DNA from: Aspidapion aeneum
Lineage: Eukaryota > Arthropoda > Insecta > Coleoptera > Brentidae
DNA length: 64,000 nt
Assembly (NCBI GenBank): GCA_963576565.1
Contig: OY755038.1
Location: 143,774,419-143,838,418, forward strand
Direction: 5' to 3'
In this document: positions 47,282 through 57,929 of the stretch, piece by piece
Position numbering within the stretch: position 1 is the first letter of the stretch
How the letters are laid out: every line of letters starts with the position of its first letter
Translations under genes and position numbers: made by a program
Notes under the pieces: generated by a model
Databases searched by the model: none
Told to the model about the DNA's origin: nothing
Seen by the model: only the letters and a program-made list of their open reading frames with translations

Positions 47282-47979
47282 ATGCGCATAGTGCAGAAAC
47301 AAGACAGAATCTCAATTATAAATTGGGATGAAAAGACGGGTTCTGGTATTACATATCAACATCATGGATCTTTACTACCCAATTCCATACGTGGATTAAT
47401 AATTGGGCCATCAAATTGTGGTAAAACCAATGTGCTTATCACTCTTATTACACATCCACTAGGATTAAAATTTGAAAATGTATATATATATTCCAAATCA
47501 TTGTTCATATGTTTCAATCAAAATATGAATTTTTAAAGCAAATTTTATCGCTAATTGAGGGGCTTGGATACTACACATATAATGATACATCCTGCGTTAT
47601 ACCACCATCTGAGGCAAAACCAAATTCGATATTTATTTTCGATGATGTAATTTGCGATGGTCAGAGTGTAATAAAATCATACTACAGTATGGGGAGGTAT
47701 AAAAATATAGATTGTTTTTGCCTAGCACAGACTTACTCTAGAGTACCAAAACAGCTAGTTCGATTTAATTCAAATTTCATAATAGTATTTAAACAAGATG
47801 AAATGAATCTGCGACATATTTTTTCAGATCACGTTTCTCCAAACTTTACTTTTACTAATTTTCAAGAAATCTGTGGAAAATGTTGGGACGATAAATATGG
47901 TTTTCTAGTTATTGTTAAAGATGCAGATTTAAACAATGGCAGATATAGAAAAGGATTTGATAGTCACATATATGTTTAA
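47282..47979 (+). pseudogene. A32/FtsK-HerA-type DNA packaging ATPase
   Basis: ATG at 47282. Walker A GPSNCGKT lies at residues 42-49. The frame changes near 47500-47515, after YIYSKSL, and continues with IFIFDDV (Walker B, about 47633-47653) and CLAQTYSR (sensor-like, about 47725), ending at 47979. Total length of about 230 residues is normal for Polinton packaging ATPases, which pump DNA into the capsid. A single frameshift separates the two halves. Confidence 0.88.
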
Positions 47980-47989
47980 TAAATGTGTA

Positions 47990-49439
47990 GCAACAACTTT
48001 AATTGCTTTTAGAACGAACAACTGCAAACATCTTATTTGTAAATATGTCAAATTCGATCGATCGATCGATCGATTTAAAACGTGATCTTGTTGCTATGAC
48101 TGATGCAGTAAGAACAAAATTTAAATTTTTAAAAAATGAAGAGTCGCAAAATTTTATGAACCCATCTCAATACCATTGTCAAAAATTTCAGAAAATTGTA
48201 AAAATGCAGCAATTGTAAAAAAGACAAGTACTAATATAACAACACCTTTGATAGCTGTGGAAGCAAAAAAGCAAAGAGAGTTGCAGCTAATGTTATGGTT
48301 GATGATTCGGAAGATTTTTTAATAAACACTTCCAAGCACTTATGAAAAAGAAGTCTGTAAATCACTACTATCGATTTAAAACGTGATCTTGTTGCTATGA
48401 CTGATGCAGTAAGAACAAAATATAATTAATTTTTTTAAGAGTCGCAAAATCAAACAAATCTTGAGAAATTTTATGAACCCATCTCAAAACCATTATCAAA
48501 AATTTCAGAAAATTTTAAAAATGCAGCAATTGTAAAAAGGACAAGTAGTAATATAGCAACACCTTTGATAGCTGTGGAAGCAAAAATAGCAAAGAGAGTT
48601 GCAGCCAATGTTATGGTTGATGATTCGGGAGATGGTGATGGTGGAAATAAATCTCATCATGGATCTTACCTCTCAGCTTCACCACCCTTGCGGGATACAC
48701 CAATATCTTCATACTCTAATCAAAGTCAAAAATCATTTAATGCAGATGCAAGTTCTCATTTATCACCTAAAAAGAGTGTCAACAATGAAGCTATGGATGA
48801 ATCACTGCGACAAGATATAGGGGAAGATTTAAATTCTATATCTACAATCTATATGGAGGGGCTTAAATCAAACCCATCTATCTATGACACCATATATGGT
48901 GTTAGGTACAATTCCAACAATGATAATTTTCAGATAGGTAATGCTACAATAAAATTTCCAGATAAACTAATAACTCTTTGGCGTAAAAAAATATGATTGG
49001 GGCATTTTCTGCTCATCGTGATTTATACGATTTGTTATTTTTTAAAAAACCAAGTGTGTCAAACATTGGTGACATTAGCCCAAAAGCACTCAGCGATTAT
49101 AAGCTAATACTTAATTTGTCAAATGCCTATTACAATGAATATAATAAAATATATGGGGTAAATACCAGCCGATCTGTAAAATTTACAAATTTTATAAAAC
49201 CACTTCTAACACCGAAACATGGTAGAAGTAAAGAAGGTTCTGGTATTACCAGAAATAAAATTTCAAATCTCACAAAATTCAATAATAATAAAGTAAACTA
49301 TGTATATTGGAATACTGCTAAAGAATTAGTTAGTCGCTTGCTATTATTATGGAGCTCAAAAATGGCTGGGCATACTGGTCATGATGGTGAAATTTTGTCT
49401 ATAATTGAAGAATTAAGAGAAGAAGGGGTTATATATTAG
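47990..49439 (+). pseudogene. Conserved Polinton protein of unknown function, rearranged and frameshifted
   Basis: The recognisable C-terminal part is 48565-49439: a Ser-rich linker (SSYSNQSQKSFN), then YGVRYNSNNDNFQIGNATIKF, and after an overlap at an A-rich spot (48985-48996) LYDLLFFKKPS...SDYKLILNLSNAYY. The 5' part (48010-48560) holds two partial copies of one segment beginning CGATTTAAAACGTGATC (48072 and about 48370), separated by a scrap identical to integrase sequence. A similar unnamed protein lies between ATPase and integrase in many Polinton-like elements; its job is unknown to me. Confidence 0.55.
48310..48360 (+). repeat. Copy of an integrase-gene segment inside the neighbouring ORF
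   Basis: TTTTTTAATAAACACTTCC...GTAAATCACTAC here is repeated at about 50203-50256 within the integrase gene. It sits exactly at the joint of the tandem duplication of the 5' part of this ORF, as expected for template switching during copying. Confidence 0.75.
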
Positions 49440-49485
49440 GACTTACTTTTTGATTGTAGCATATATTGTTCAGTTACTATCTAAC

Positions 49486-49871
49486 ATGACAGGTGTAAAG
49501 AACACGATTGACAAGTTTGGTCGTACAAAAAAACTTCCAAAATTACATATATAAAAGGATTGAAGGGTAATGGTTTTAAGTTGACCGCTAAAAATGATTT
49601 CGACATTGAGAACAAACGTTTATGTAATATAGCAGATGCTGTAGATCATAAAGACGCTATCAATCTAGAATTTCTGGAAAATAGTATAAACAAACTAGTT
49701 GAAGAACTAAAGCTAGCTATAGCAGAATGTGTTGATGCAGTAAGAACCAATTTAGAAAAAATAAAAACGCAACAATCGACAAGTGGTAAACTATTGTTAA
49801 ATTTACATGGGAGATTGAGTGCCATAGAAAGAAAAGTTTTGAAACATCAGCCACTTGAATCCGCTTTGTAA
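49486..49871 (+). pseudogene. Fibre-like coiled-coil protein
   Basis: ATG at 49486 (MTGVKNTIDKFGRTKK) runs into a stop after about 22 codons. A frameshift near the A-run 49525-49545 leads to the open frame 49560-49871 with LTAKNDFDIENKRLCNIADAVDHKDAINL, a phrase like the start of phage/viral fibre stalks, followed by heptads (INKLVEELKLAIAECV, LHGRLSAIERKV). About 125 residues in all. Probably a trimeric virion attachment protein; function inferred only. Confidence 0.5.
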
Positions 49872-49948
49872 CCAATAATTTGGTCAGATGGACGCATAGA
49901 ATATCATACACCCATTTGAATTGAAAAAATAAAGTATTTATTTTAACG

Positions 49949-50821
49949 ATGGCTAGTGAGCAAAAAGTTCAAGTGGTTAATGAGCTATATAAACCTGCAA
50001 GGAAAAACCTTAATATACAATTATCAAAATATAATTTGGGGTATAGATACATTTTAGTATGCATAAATTGCTTTTCTAAATTTGTCTGGGCTAGACCAAT
50101 AAAAAATAAAACAGGATTTGAAATATGTGCAGCAATGCGGGATGTTTTTAAGCAAGCTGGTTATTACCCCCATAACATACAATCTGATCAAGGAACGGAA
50201 TTTTTTAATAAACACTTCCAAGCACTTATGAAAAAGAAGTCTGTAAATCACTACCACACATATAGTGTAAAGACGGCAGCCATTGTGGAAAGAGTAATCA
50301 AAACTTTAAAAACAAATCTTTATAAAGAATTCTCTACATTAGGAAGCTATAAGTGGTTTCATATTTTACAGGATGTTGTTGATAAATATAATAAAACAAT
50401 TCACACAACTATTAAAATGAGACCAATTGATGTGAAACCCACCACTAGAATTACCGCATTTGAAAATATAAAAATTGTACCTAAAAAAATTAAATTCAAA
50501 GTTGGAGACGTAGTTCGTATAAGCAAATATAAGTCAATTTTTGAAAAAGGGTACACACCATCGTGGTCAGCGGAACAATTTAAAATTGTAAAAGTAAATA
50601 TAACGAATCCACCTATTTATGAAATAGAAAGTTTTGACGGAGAACCTATACTTGGTGCTTTGTATGAAATGGAGCTACAGAAAACCAGCGTGCCATCAAT
50701 ATATTTAGTGGAGAAAATTATTAAGAAAAGGAAGTGTAATAAACTGGAGCAATACTTTGTTAAGTGGTTAGGTTTTACAGATAGACATAATTCATGGATA
50801 AATAAATCGGATATCGTTTAA
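49949..50821 (+). pseudogene. Polinton integrase (rve) with chromodomain, first catalytic Asp missing
   Basis: Open 290-codon frame from ATG 49949. The rve core shows GYRYILVCINCFSKFVWARP (31-50), QSDQGTEF with Asp80 and VERVIKTLK with Glu114, giving two of the D,D-35-E triad at normal spacing. The stretch before residue 31 is too short: the usual Trp-containing segment with the first catalytic Asp is absent, and the conserved Asp in I-D-x-F-S-K is Asn40. The C-terminus (about 252-290, YLVEKIIKKRK..YFVKWLGF) is a chromodomain that would target histone marks. The frame is open but catalysis is unlikely. Confidence 0.9.
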
Positions 50822-51132
50822 AAAATATTTGAATTTTAATATATTTTTTAAAATCAATCAAATAAAAATCAATATAGGTTTTTTACACTTCCTTAATTTT
50901 TATAATATATTTATTTTGTGTTTTATACTAATATTGTTACTTATATATATTATAAAATTTTGTAAAAAAATAAGATAAAAATAATATTGCAATAAAACAA
51001 ATCCAATTAAAAAATAGTTTTTCATTTCTTATTATAATATATTTTATTACAGCTTTTATCAATTTAAAACTACATCCATACTACAATCCATAAACTAATT
51101 ATAAATACACATTTTTGGTAAATGTCTTATAT
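50822..51132. other. AT-rich intergenic between convergent genes
   Basis: Converging 3' ends of integrase (+) and the Asp-Glu protein (-). Contains several AATAAA/ATAAAA words usable as polyadenylation signals on both strands; nothing else seen. Confidence 0.5.
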
Positions 51133-52788
51133 TTAATCATCGTTCTCACTGAATTCACTATCTTCATCTTCATCTTCATCTTCATCTTCATCTTCATCTT
51201 CATCTTCATCTTCATCTTCATCTTCATCTTCATCTTCATCTTCATCTTCATCTTCATCTTCATCTTCATCTTCATCTTCATCTTCATCTTCATCTTCATC
51301 TTCATCTTCATCTTCATCTTCATCTTCATCTTCATCTTCATCTTCATCTTCATCTTCATCTTCATCTTCATCTTCATCTTCATCTTCATCTTCATCTTCA
51401 TCTTCATCTTCATCTTCATCTTCATCTTCATCTTCATCTTCATCTTCATCTTCATCTTCATCTTCATCTTCATCTTCATCTTCATCTTCATCTTCATCTT
51501 CATCTTCATCTTCATCTTCATCTTCATCTTCATCTTCATCTTCATCTTCATCTTCATCTTCATCTTCATCTTCATCTTCATCTTCATCTTCATCTTCATC
51601 TTCATCTTCATCTTCATCTTCATCTTCATCTTCATCTTCATCTTCATCTTCATCTTCATCTTCATCTTCATCTTCATCTTCATCTTCATCTTCATCTTCA
51701 TCTTCATCTTCATCTTCATCTTCATCTTCATCTTCATCTTCATCTTCATCTTCATCTTCATCTTCATCTTCATCTTCATCTTCATCTTCATCTTCATCTT
51801 CATCTTCATCTTCATCTTCATCTTCATCTTCATCTTCATCTTCATCTTCATCTTCATCTTCATCTTCATCTTCATCTTCATCTTCATCTTCATCTTCATC
51901 TTCATCTTCATCTTCATCTTCATCTTCATCTTCATCTTCATCTTCATCTTCATCTTCATCTTCATCTTCATCTTCATCTTCATCTTCATCTTCATCTTCA
52001 TCTTCATCTTCATCTTCATCTTCATCTTCATCTTCATCTTCATCTTCATCTTCATCTTCATCTTCATCTTCATCTTCATCTTCATCTTCATCTTCATCTT
52101 CATCTTCATCTTCATCTTCATCTTCATCTTCATCTTCATCTTCATCTTCATCTTCATCTTCATCTTCATCTTCATCTTCATCTTCATCTTCATCTTCATC
52201 TTCATCTTCATCTTCATCTTCATCTTCATCTTCATCTTCATCTTCATCTTCATCTTCATCTTCATCTTCATCTTCATCTTCATCTTCATCTTCATCTTCA
52301 TCTTTATCTTTATCTTCATCTTCATCTTCATCTCCATCTTCATCTTCATCTTCATCTTCATCTTCATCTTCATCTTCATCTTCATCTTCATCTTCATCTT
52401 CATCTTCATCTTCATCTTCATCTTCATCTTCATCTTCATCTTCATCTTCATCTTCATCTTCATCTTCATCTTCATCTTCATCTTCATCTTCATCTTCATC
52501 TTCATCTTCATCTTCATCTTCATCTTCATCGAGTGGTGGAAAGAGTAATTCCAGTGGAATGTCTTCCAATGGCCTCAGAAGATACAATAAATTCAGCCAT
52601 CTCATATTTTTACAAAACTCTTGAAGTGTTTGGTTACACATAAAAAACATTTGGCATTGAATGACACCATCCATAAAATTATTTGCTCTAGCTACATCTT
52701 TTAGTGAAGAGTCACCCTCCATCAGTTCGTCCGACTTCTCAAACAACCAGAATCGTAAATCGTGAATTTGTTCTTCCAAACGATTCAT
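51133..52788 (-). CDS. Small helical protein carrying a giant poly(Asp-Glu) tract (551 codons)
   Basis: ATG at 52788 starts MNRLEEQIHDLRFWLFEKSDELMEG. About 86 ordinary residues (two Cys-containing helices, FMDGVIQCQMFFMC) precede an about 455-residue (Asp-Glu)n tail with rare Gly and Lys changes, ending SEFSENDD and a stop at 51133. The tail comes from a hexamer repeat, TTCATC on the plus strand, so expansion never breaks the frame. The unexpanded protein would be about 100-130 residues. Poly-acidic tails can mimic DNA or bind histones. Family unknown to me. The other two frames (poly Met-Lys, poly Phe-Ile) are shadows. Confidence 0.7.
   Translation of the reverse strand: MNRLEEQIHDLRFWLFEKSDELMEGDSSLKDVARANNFMDGVIQCQMFFMCNQTLQEFCKNMRWLNLLYLLRPLEDIPLELLFPPLDEDEDEDEDEDEDEDEDEDEDEDEDEDEDEDEDEDEDEDEDEDEDEDEDEDEDEDEDEDEDEDEDGDEDEDEDKDKDEDEDEDEDEDEDEDEDEDEDEDEDEDEDEDEDEDEDEDEDEDEDEDEDEDEDEDEDEDEDEDEDEDEDEDEDEDEDEDEDEDEDEDEDEDEDEDEDEDEDEDEDEDEDEDEDEDEDEDEDEDEDEDEDEDEDEDEDEDEDEDEDEDEDEDEDEDEDEDEDEDEDEDEDEDEDEDEDEDEDEDEDEDEDEDEDEDEDEDEDEDEDEDEDEDEDEDEDEDEDEDEDEDEDEDEDEDEDEDEDEDEDEDEDEDEDEDEDEDEDEDEDEDEDEDEDEDEDEDEDEDEDEDEDEDEDEDEDEDEDEDEDEDEDEDEDEDEDEDEDEDEDEDEDEDEDEDEDEDEDEDEDEDEDEDEDEDEDEDEDEDEDEDEDEDEDEDEDEDEDSEFSENDD
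51161..52530. repeat. (TTCATC)n hexanucleotide array, 1.37 kb
   Basis: About 228 hexamers with only three or so point differences, all near 52300-52340 (TTTATC twice, TCCATC once), close to the N-terminal side of the encoded protein. The rest is uniform. Confidence 0.97.
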
Positions 52789-52840
52789 ATTTTTAATACT
52801 TTAAGAATAATATTTTAACACACAATAATTTTAAGGTAAT

Positions 52841-53178
52841 TTAGTATATTCCAAATTCAAATATGAATTTACGTTTTGCACTGATGTATGTGGGTTCACT
52901 TTGCCCCAGATAGGTTAGAGTATATTTTTGATTACTTTTATTAACTAGATCGATAAAATCATCATCTATTGATTTAAGCACACGTTTTGGTAAAAACGTT
53001 TTAAATACATCAGCATCTTCAGCCAAACAGATTTTCCATAACGGGTATCAATGGTGCACATTTCTTTAATAACATATGTGGTATTAACTTTTAATGAATC
53101 TAAAGATTTTAATTGAAGTTTTGCTTCATTGTTTATTTCGAAATTTATTTGTTCAAGTTTGGTTTTTGAAATATCCAT
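52841..53178 (-). pseudogene. Small conserved protein, possibly OB-fold DNA binding, one frameshift
   Basis: ATG at 53178 (MDISKTKLEQINFEINNEAK). The frame reaches DTRYGKSVWL near 53020, where a frameshift moves it to ADVFKTFLPKRVLKSIDDDF...YTLTYLG, ending at 52841. About 110 residues in total. The pattern 'KYGKS...FLPKR...LTYLG' resembles a short protein found near the end of other Polinton-like elements and suggestive of an OB fold; that is pattern memory only. Confidence 0.45.
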
Positions 53179-54262
53179 ATTATTACCTTTAAATTATTGT
53201 TTTTCCACAAATTAAACTATTTTTTCTTTATTTTTATTTTAGAGAGTGATTTGACACGTTGAGATACAGAAATCTACTAATACTGTCAGGAATGCAAATA
53301 ACCCCTGACTGTGCCACTGTACGAAACCATCTTGGAAAAGCGACAAACACAATTATGGTTCTGTTAAGATGAGAAAGTGGTTCCGCCTCCCTCCAAAATA
53401 GAAAATATTTGGTTGCCGCCTACCACACAGCAGATGGTTATGGCGAGAAAAACTATTGAAAAGTCTAGAGTGGGAGTCGTAATGGTTGAGCGTGGGGATA
53501 CAGCAAGTAGCGAGAGGGTTTTCCCTTTAAAGTGATTGGACATGGAAAAACTGTGAGATAAGAAAATGTTGTCTATAAAATGTATTTTATCTCTGTTTTT
53601 GTTTAGCTTACCTTGTTTAGCTCATTAGCTAGAATGTAGAGTAAATTTTAGGATTATCAGCAACGCCACTGACTTGGTTCCTCCAAGCTCTTCAAAGAGG
53701 GGATAATGGATTATTTAGTTCCAATCAACCCTTTATAAAAACCCAAACTTTGAGAAGACAAGGCGGTAGTTACATTCTAAGTTTTGTTGAATTTAACTAA
53801 AACCTCTAAAATTAATTGTCAGTAAAGAATTTTTACAATTAATTGTCAGTAAAAAAAAAAGATTTTTATATTTAAAGAATATTTTGAAGTTTGTTATTTT
53901 GGTAAGTTAAAGTTTTATTTTAATATTTTGGGTCTTGTTTGTTTTATAGGTCATAATAAAAGTATTGTAACAATTTGCAAATTGCAATAGTTTTATTTTG
54001 TATTCATTAAAGTTTGTAACGTTTTTAAAACTGTTTTATATTTATTTTATTCACATAAGAGATCTACTACGGTACCCTCGTTTAAGGGTTCGATTTAAAA
54101 TAAAATCCTACCCGATAATACTTCAAGTGGGTTTGTTTTTCCTTTTTATATGTTTAAATACAATTATTAGGGTGGGGATAATGTAAATTTTTCAAAAGTG
54201 TAAAACAAATCAGAGTCAAAGATAGAGGTATTTTTTGTGCTTAAGGTCAGACAAGGTCAAGG
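53179..54262. other. Non-coding right end of the Polinton
   Basis: No supported gene. 53240-53700 is less AT-rich, with no frame of interest. 53800-53860 has a doubled ATTAATTGTCAGTAAA. Possibly 3' flank or a remnant of a lost gene. Confidence 0.4.
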
Positions 54263-54486
54263 TTGTTCAGGGTCAAAAATACTACTCGAACTATTCGTCT
54301 CTACATATAAAAACTCATCAATCGTCAAGGTCATTCAAGGTCAACATAATGACCTTCACAACGTTTCAAAGTCAAAAATACTACTCAGACTATTCGTCTC
54401 TACATAAAACAAGGCAACGACCGTTAAGGTCATTCAAGGTCATTCCCTCCTCAAAAGCGGTCCAGCACCCGCTTAAGCCTACTACT
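54263..54486 (-). repeat. Polinton right terminal inverted repeat with AAGGTCA cluster
   Basis: Inverse of 30992-31215. Carries TCAAGGTCA at 54325, 54335 and 54434 and TTAAGGTCA at 54424, with spacing AGGTCA-4-AGGTCA in two pairs. Further sites at 54243 and 54251 (ACAAGGTCA) lie just inside the repeat. Ends ...CCTACTACT at 54486, then GATGTC. Confidence 0.9.
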
Positions 54487-54524
54487 GATGTCAGAATTTG
54501 TAAATGACATTCTTTATCAAAAAA

Positions 54525-54700
54525 GTTTCACGGGCGAATCCTCAGAGGTAAAGTAGCTTGGGGACGCGTTTCGGCTCCCAGAAGACAGCCTAAGCCCTGG
54601 ATTTTTTTAAATTTGAAGGAATTTCACGAGGTAAAAAGTCTTAACAAAAAAGTTTTACGGGCAAGTCCTCAGAGGTAAAGGTAGCTCGGGGAAGCGTTTC
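54525..54700 (+). repeat. Direct repeat pair in foldback arm
   Basis: AAAAAGTTTCACGGGCGAAT...CCTCAGAGGTAAAG...GCGTTTCGG occurs twice about 120 bp apart (54528 and 54648). The pair is mirrored on the right arm at 63040-63215. Confidence 0.65.
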
Positions 54701-55139
54701 GGCCTCATTACGCCTCATTCAGCCCGAGCATAAACATGAAATGAAATGATCATGTCGGTATCTGAAAAAGAAATAGGAAATATGGTTTTTACTGAGAAGA
54801 GACCAACTGTCAATTTGCAGCTTTGACATTCTTTATTATTTAATTTCCAAGTCATATCAAAATTATAATATCTTTATGTTCATTTGCAGCCGTAATAGCC
54901 AAGTTTACAAAAACATTTCCAAACTAGTGAGAATCTTTCATTTTAAAATTTGTATTGGAGAACTTGGCTTTACTTTTATTTCAATTCTTTTAACGGAACA
55001 CCACTCTCGCGTACTTGGCTTTTTTTACATAAAATGTTTTTGTTATGATTTCACTCCTTTTTTAAAGGATTTGGATAATATTTAAGTTTTAAAGTAGTAC
55101 AATGTGAGGAATATTATTCAAAAGTTCTTATTAAAAATT

Positions 55140-56200
55140 TTGAGGTTTTTTTTTATATTTTCCTATGGTTTTATCATAGTTCCTATCAGCCTTCTAAAGC
55201 TCAGCTCTCTAGTGTTCCTCGAAATAGGCAATGCTAATTTTACATAATTTTACATTTATAGGGGAGGAACGTAAATTAAAATTTTGGTGCGTGCTTTCAA
55301 ATTTTTTACTATACTTAGTTTTATCATAGTTCCTATCAGTCTTCCAAAGCTCAGCTCTCTATCGTTTCTGGAAGAGGAGAATGTTACTTTTACATAACTT
55401 GTTTAATTACAAAATTAAACAGATTTTCTTTTTTTTACCAATTTTCATAAATCTTAATTTTTAATTAAATTTATTATTTAAACATAGGTGATCTTGAGAA
55501 ATTAGGTTTTAATAACATAAACTAACCTTCTCAAGTTTACCTATTTAAATTAATTAATTTATAAAACAACACATTATATTGAATTTTATATTTTATAATT
55601 TATCACGAACTATAACAATTTTTTAATATAAAAAAAAGGATTTATCTTAATAAAGCAGATTCAACATTTGATAGTTGTTCTCACTATACCTACTTAGTTT
55701 ACTGTACCATAAGCCTTCTTGGTCATTGCAGGGAGTGAGGCTGCTCCCTGGCAGTAAACTTTTACTTTAATCCCGCTGCTTAACCAAGCCGAGTTAAGCA
55801 ATTGTAATTGTCAAGCACAGCTTGCACATATCCTTACATTTAAAGGGGAGGGAAGTTAAGTATAATTTGGGGTTTTTTAATTTTATTTTATAGTTTTATC
55901 ATAGTTCCTATCGGCCTTCCGAAGGTCAGCTCTCTAGCGTATTTGGAAGTGGGCAATGTTACTTTTACATAACTTTACATTTATAGGGTAGGGAAGTAAA
56001 TTAATATTTTGGGTATTTAAGTTTTTTCCTATAGTTTTGTCATATTTCCTATCAGTCTGACATAGCTCAGCTCTCCAGCGTCTCTGGAAGTGGGCAGTGT
56101 TACTTTTACATAACTTTACATGTATGGGGGAGAGGAGTGAATTAGAATTTTCGGGTTTTTTGATTTTTTCCAATGGTTTGGTCACAATTTCTATCAGTAT
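55140..56200 (+). repeat. Tandem units of about 160 bp, left arm outer block
   Basis: Units read CTATAGTTTTATCATAGTTCC...CCAAAGCTCAGCTCTCTAGCG...GTGGGCAATGTTAC...CATTTATAGGGGAGGG. Two or three units precede and follow the 433-bp insertion. Mirrored at 61930-62560. Confidence 0.8.
55401..55833. mobile_element. 433-bp insertion present only in the left arm of foldback C
   Basis: The right arm reads straight through the corresponding point (near 62315-62330). The insert starts with the palindrome GTTTAATTACAAAATTAAAC, contains a hairpin (TAGGTGATCTTGAGAA.../...TTCTCAAGTTTACCTA at 55487-55550) and a GC-richer end (GGCTGCTCCCTGGCAG). No target duplication beyond one T is seen. Type unknown; absence of a duplication and a terminal hairpin could fit a Helitron-like element. 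Confidence 0.55.
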
Positions 56201-56696
56201 GCCGTGTTAAATTTAAATTTTCGTAAATTAAAAAGTTAAACCCCTCGTAGTTCAAACGCGGCCACATGTATTAAAAACCGGCTTTGATATTTGAAAACGT
56301 CTCGAAAATCAAGCTCAGTCCACTTGCTTTTATCTATCTCTGCTAGAAATACCTAAAATCCCCAAAAAACATCGAAATTGGCCCAACCTGTACAAGTCAT
56401 GTTCAAATTTGTCACAAAATACATTAGGGACTTATTGGAGTAAAGCAATGCAGAAAGCGCGAATTTGAGAAGGATAACGGGGTAATTCCCCCCTCTAAAA
56501 AAATAAATGCACAAATATTTTTTCCGTCGACCATTACCCCCCTAAATTTAGGTCAAAATTCGCGCTTGCCAGGCAGTAATAGTACCAAGCAATATTTTGA
56601 CAATTTTACATTAAACGATGACAGCTGATCGACGACTTACTTTTAAATTCAACTTTGGTATGTCAAGTTTGTAGTACCTACCTACTCCAGTGGCGC

Positions 56697-56856
56697 ACCC
56701 AGGGATAGTCTCGGGGGGGCGCGAGGCCTCTGGGGTGGGCCCGAATTTTATACTCTTTAATCTTTTTATTCAGGAAATATGTGGAAAATCTCTACAAAAA
56801 TCTTAGGCATGGGGGGCCCAGCCCCCGAGACCCTCCCCCCCTCTGGGTACGCCCAT
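56697..56856 (+). mobile_element. CCCAGG MITE-like repeat, copy 2 (left arm)
   Basis: Starts CCAGTGGCGCACCCAGGG and ends CTCTGGGTACGCCC, an imperfect terminal inverted repeat. Contained in the foldback arm, with the mirror copy at 61311-61490. Confidence 0.65.
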
Positions 56857-57006
56857 TCATACTTCTGAGTAAAACGGTAATACCGGATTCATTTCTTTGA
56901 AATATTCAATTTTTTTTAAATGGGTGCTATTATGAATTATGATGTAAAGAAAAACATACGTAATTTGAGACATAACTATCATTTTTATCCATATTTAAGT
57001 ATTTTT

Positions 57007-57545
57007 ACCTTCCTAGCCCGCAAAGCAATGGCTAGGAAGGTATTATTTTCGACGAAAAAAAAATATGAGATAACGCCGAAAATTCAAAGTATTTTGACCT
57101 ATCTTAGCAATATCGTCGTGATGTCTGTCTGTGTGTAGGTGTGTGTGTGGGTGTGTATGTGTGTGTGTGTGTATGTGTATATTATTTCTGTCCGTAACGC
57201 GATAGCTCCCAAACCGCTGAACTGATTTTCATATAATTTTCAGATAAAATAGTGTTAGCCACTCTAAAGAGCTGATTAGTTTTTGGTCAAAATCCAATAA
57301 TGCTAGATAGTTTTTTGACAATTAAAAAATTTAAAAACTTTCTAATGGAGCGTCGTATCAATATGCGGTTTATAGTAGGCTACATTTTGCTTAAGCATTT
57401 GTGTAAAAACCAAAAACTTCATAGGAACTTTAGTTTCTGAGTTATTTACAAAAAACTGTTCAGGGCTGATATATTATGGCTTCACTTAAAGTGTGCTAAT
57501 AGGCTAGCTAGGAAGGTACCAGATCCGTCATGGATCCATTTATTT
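57007..57545 (+). repeat. (GT)n-bearing dispersed repeat, copy 2 (left arm)
   Basis: Starts CCTTCCTAGCCCGCAAAGC with a small internal stem (CTTCCTAGCC/GGCTAGGAAG), then a GT microsatellite at 57125-57180 and ends near CATGGATCCATTTATT. Mirrored at 60602-61167 where it carries a longer (CA)n (60955-61045). Confidence 0.75.
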
Positions 57546-57929
57546 TACTTGCATACACTGAAATGTAAAAGACTCCTTCGATCAATATTTGAAATGTGCT
57601 TTTTCTTGTAAATTTTTTTGAAAAAGTTGTTTTTTCAATTTTAGCGCTTTTGTACTTCATGCAAGAAATTGGTTGCAAATATGCAGAATTATTTTTAAAA
57701 GATCCTTCTGGTTTTTAAAAATTTTATAGGACGTTATATTAAACATTCATATTAAAATGTGTGTTCTGGACCAAAAAAGAGATACAAAAAGTATATCTCA
57801 TATTTTCAACATACCTTTTTTTAAATGATTACTGCTTGTTTAAAGGATTTGGATAATATTTAAGTTTTAAAGTAGTAAAATATGCGATATATTGTTCAAA
57901 ACTTTTGAAATGCATATTAAAAATGTTGA

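Noticed and set aside
48056..48075. GATCGATCGATC run as a site-specific recombination site
   Set aside because: Simple tetranucleotide repeat without arms or partner site.
51099..52548. Frames encoding poly Met-Lys and poly Phe-Ile
   Set aside because: Shadows of the hexamer repeat; only the Asp-Glu frame continues into a normal N-terminal sequence with ATG and a sensible end.
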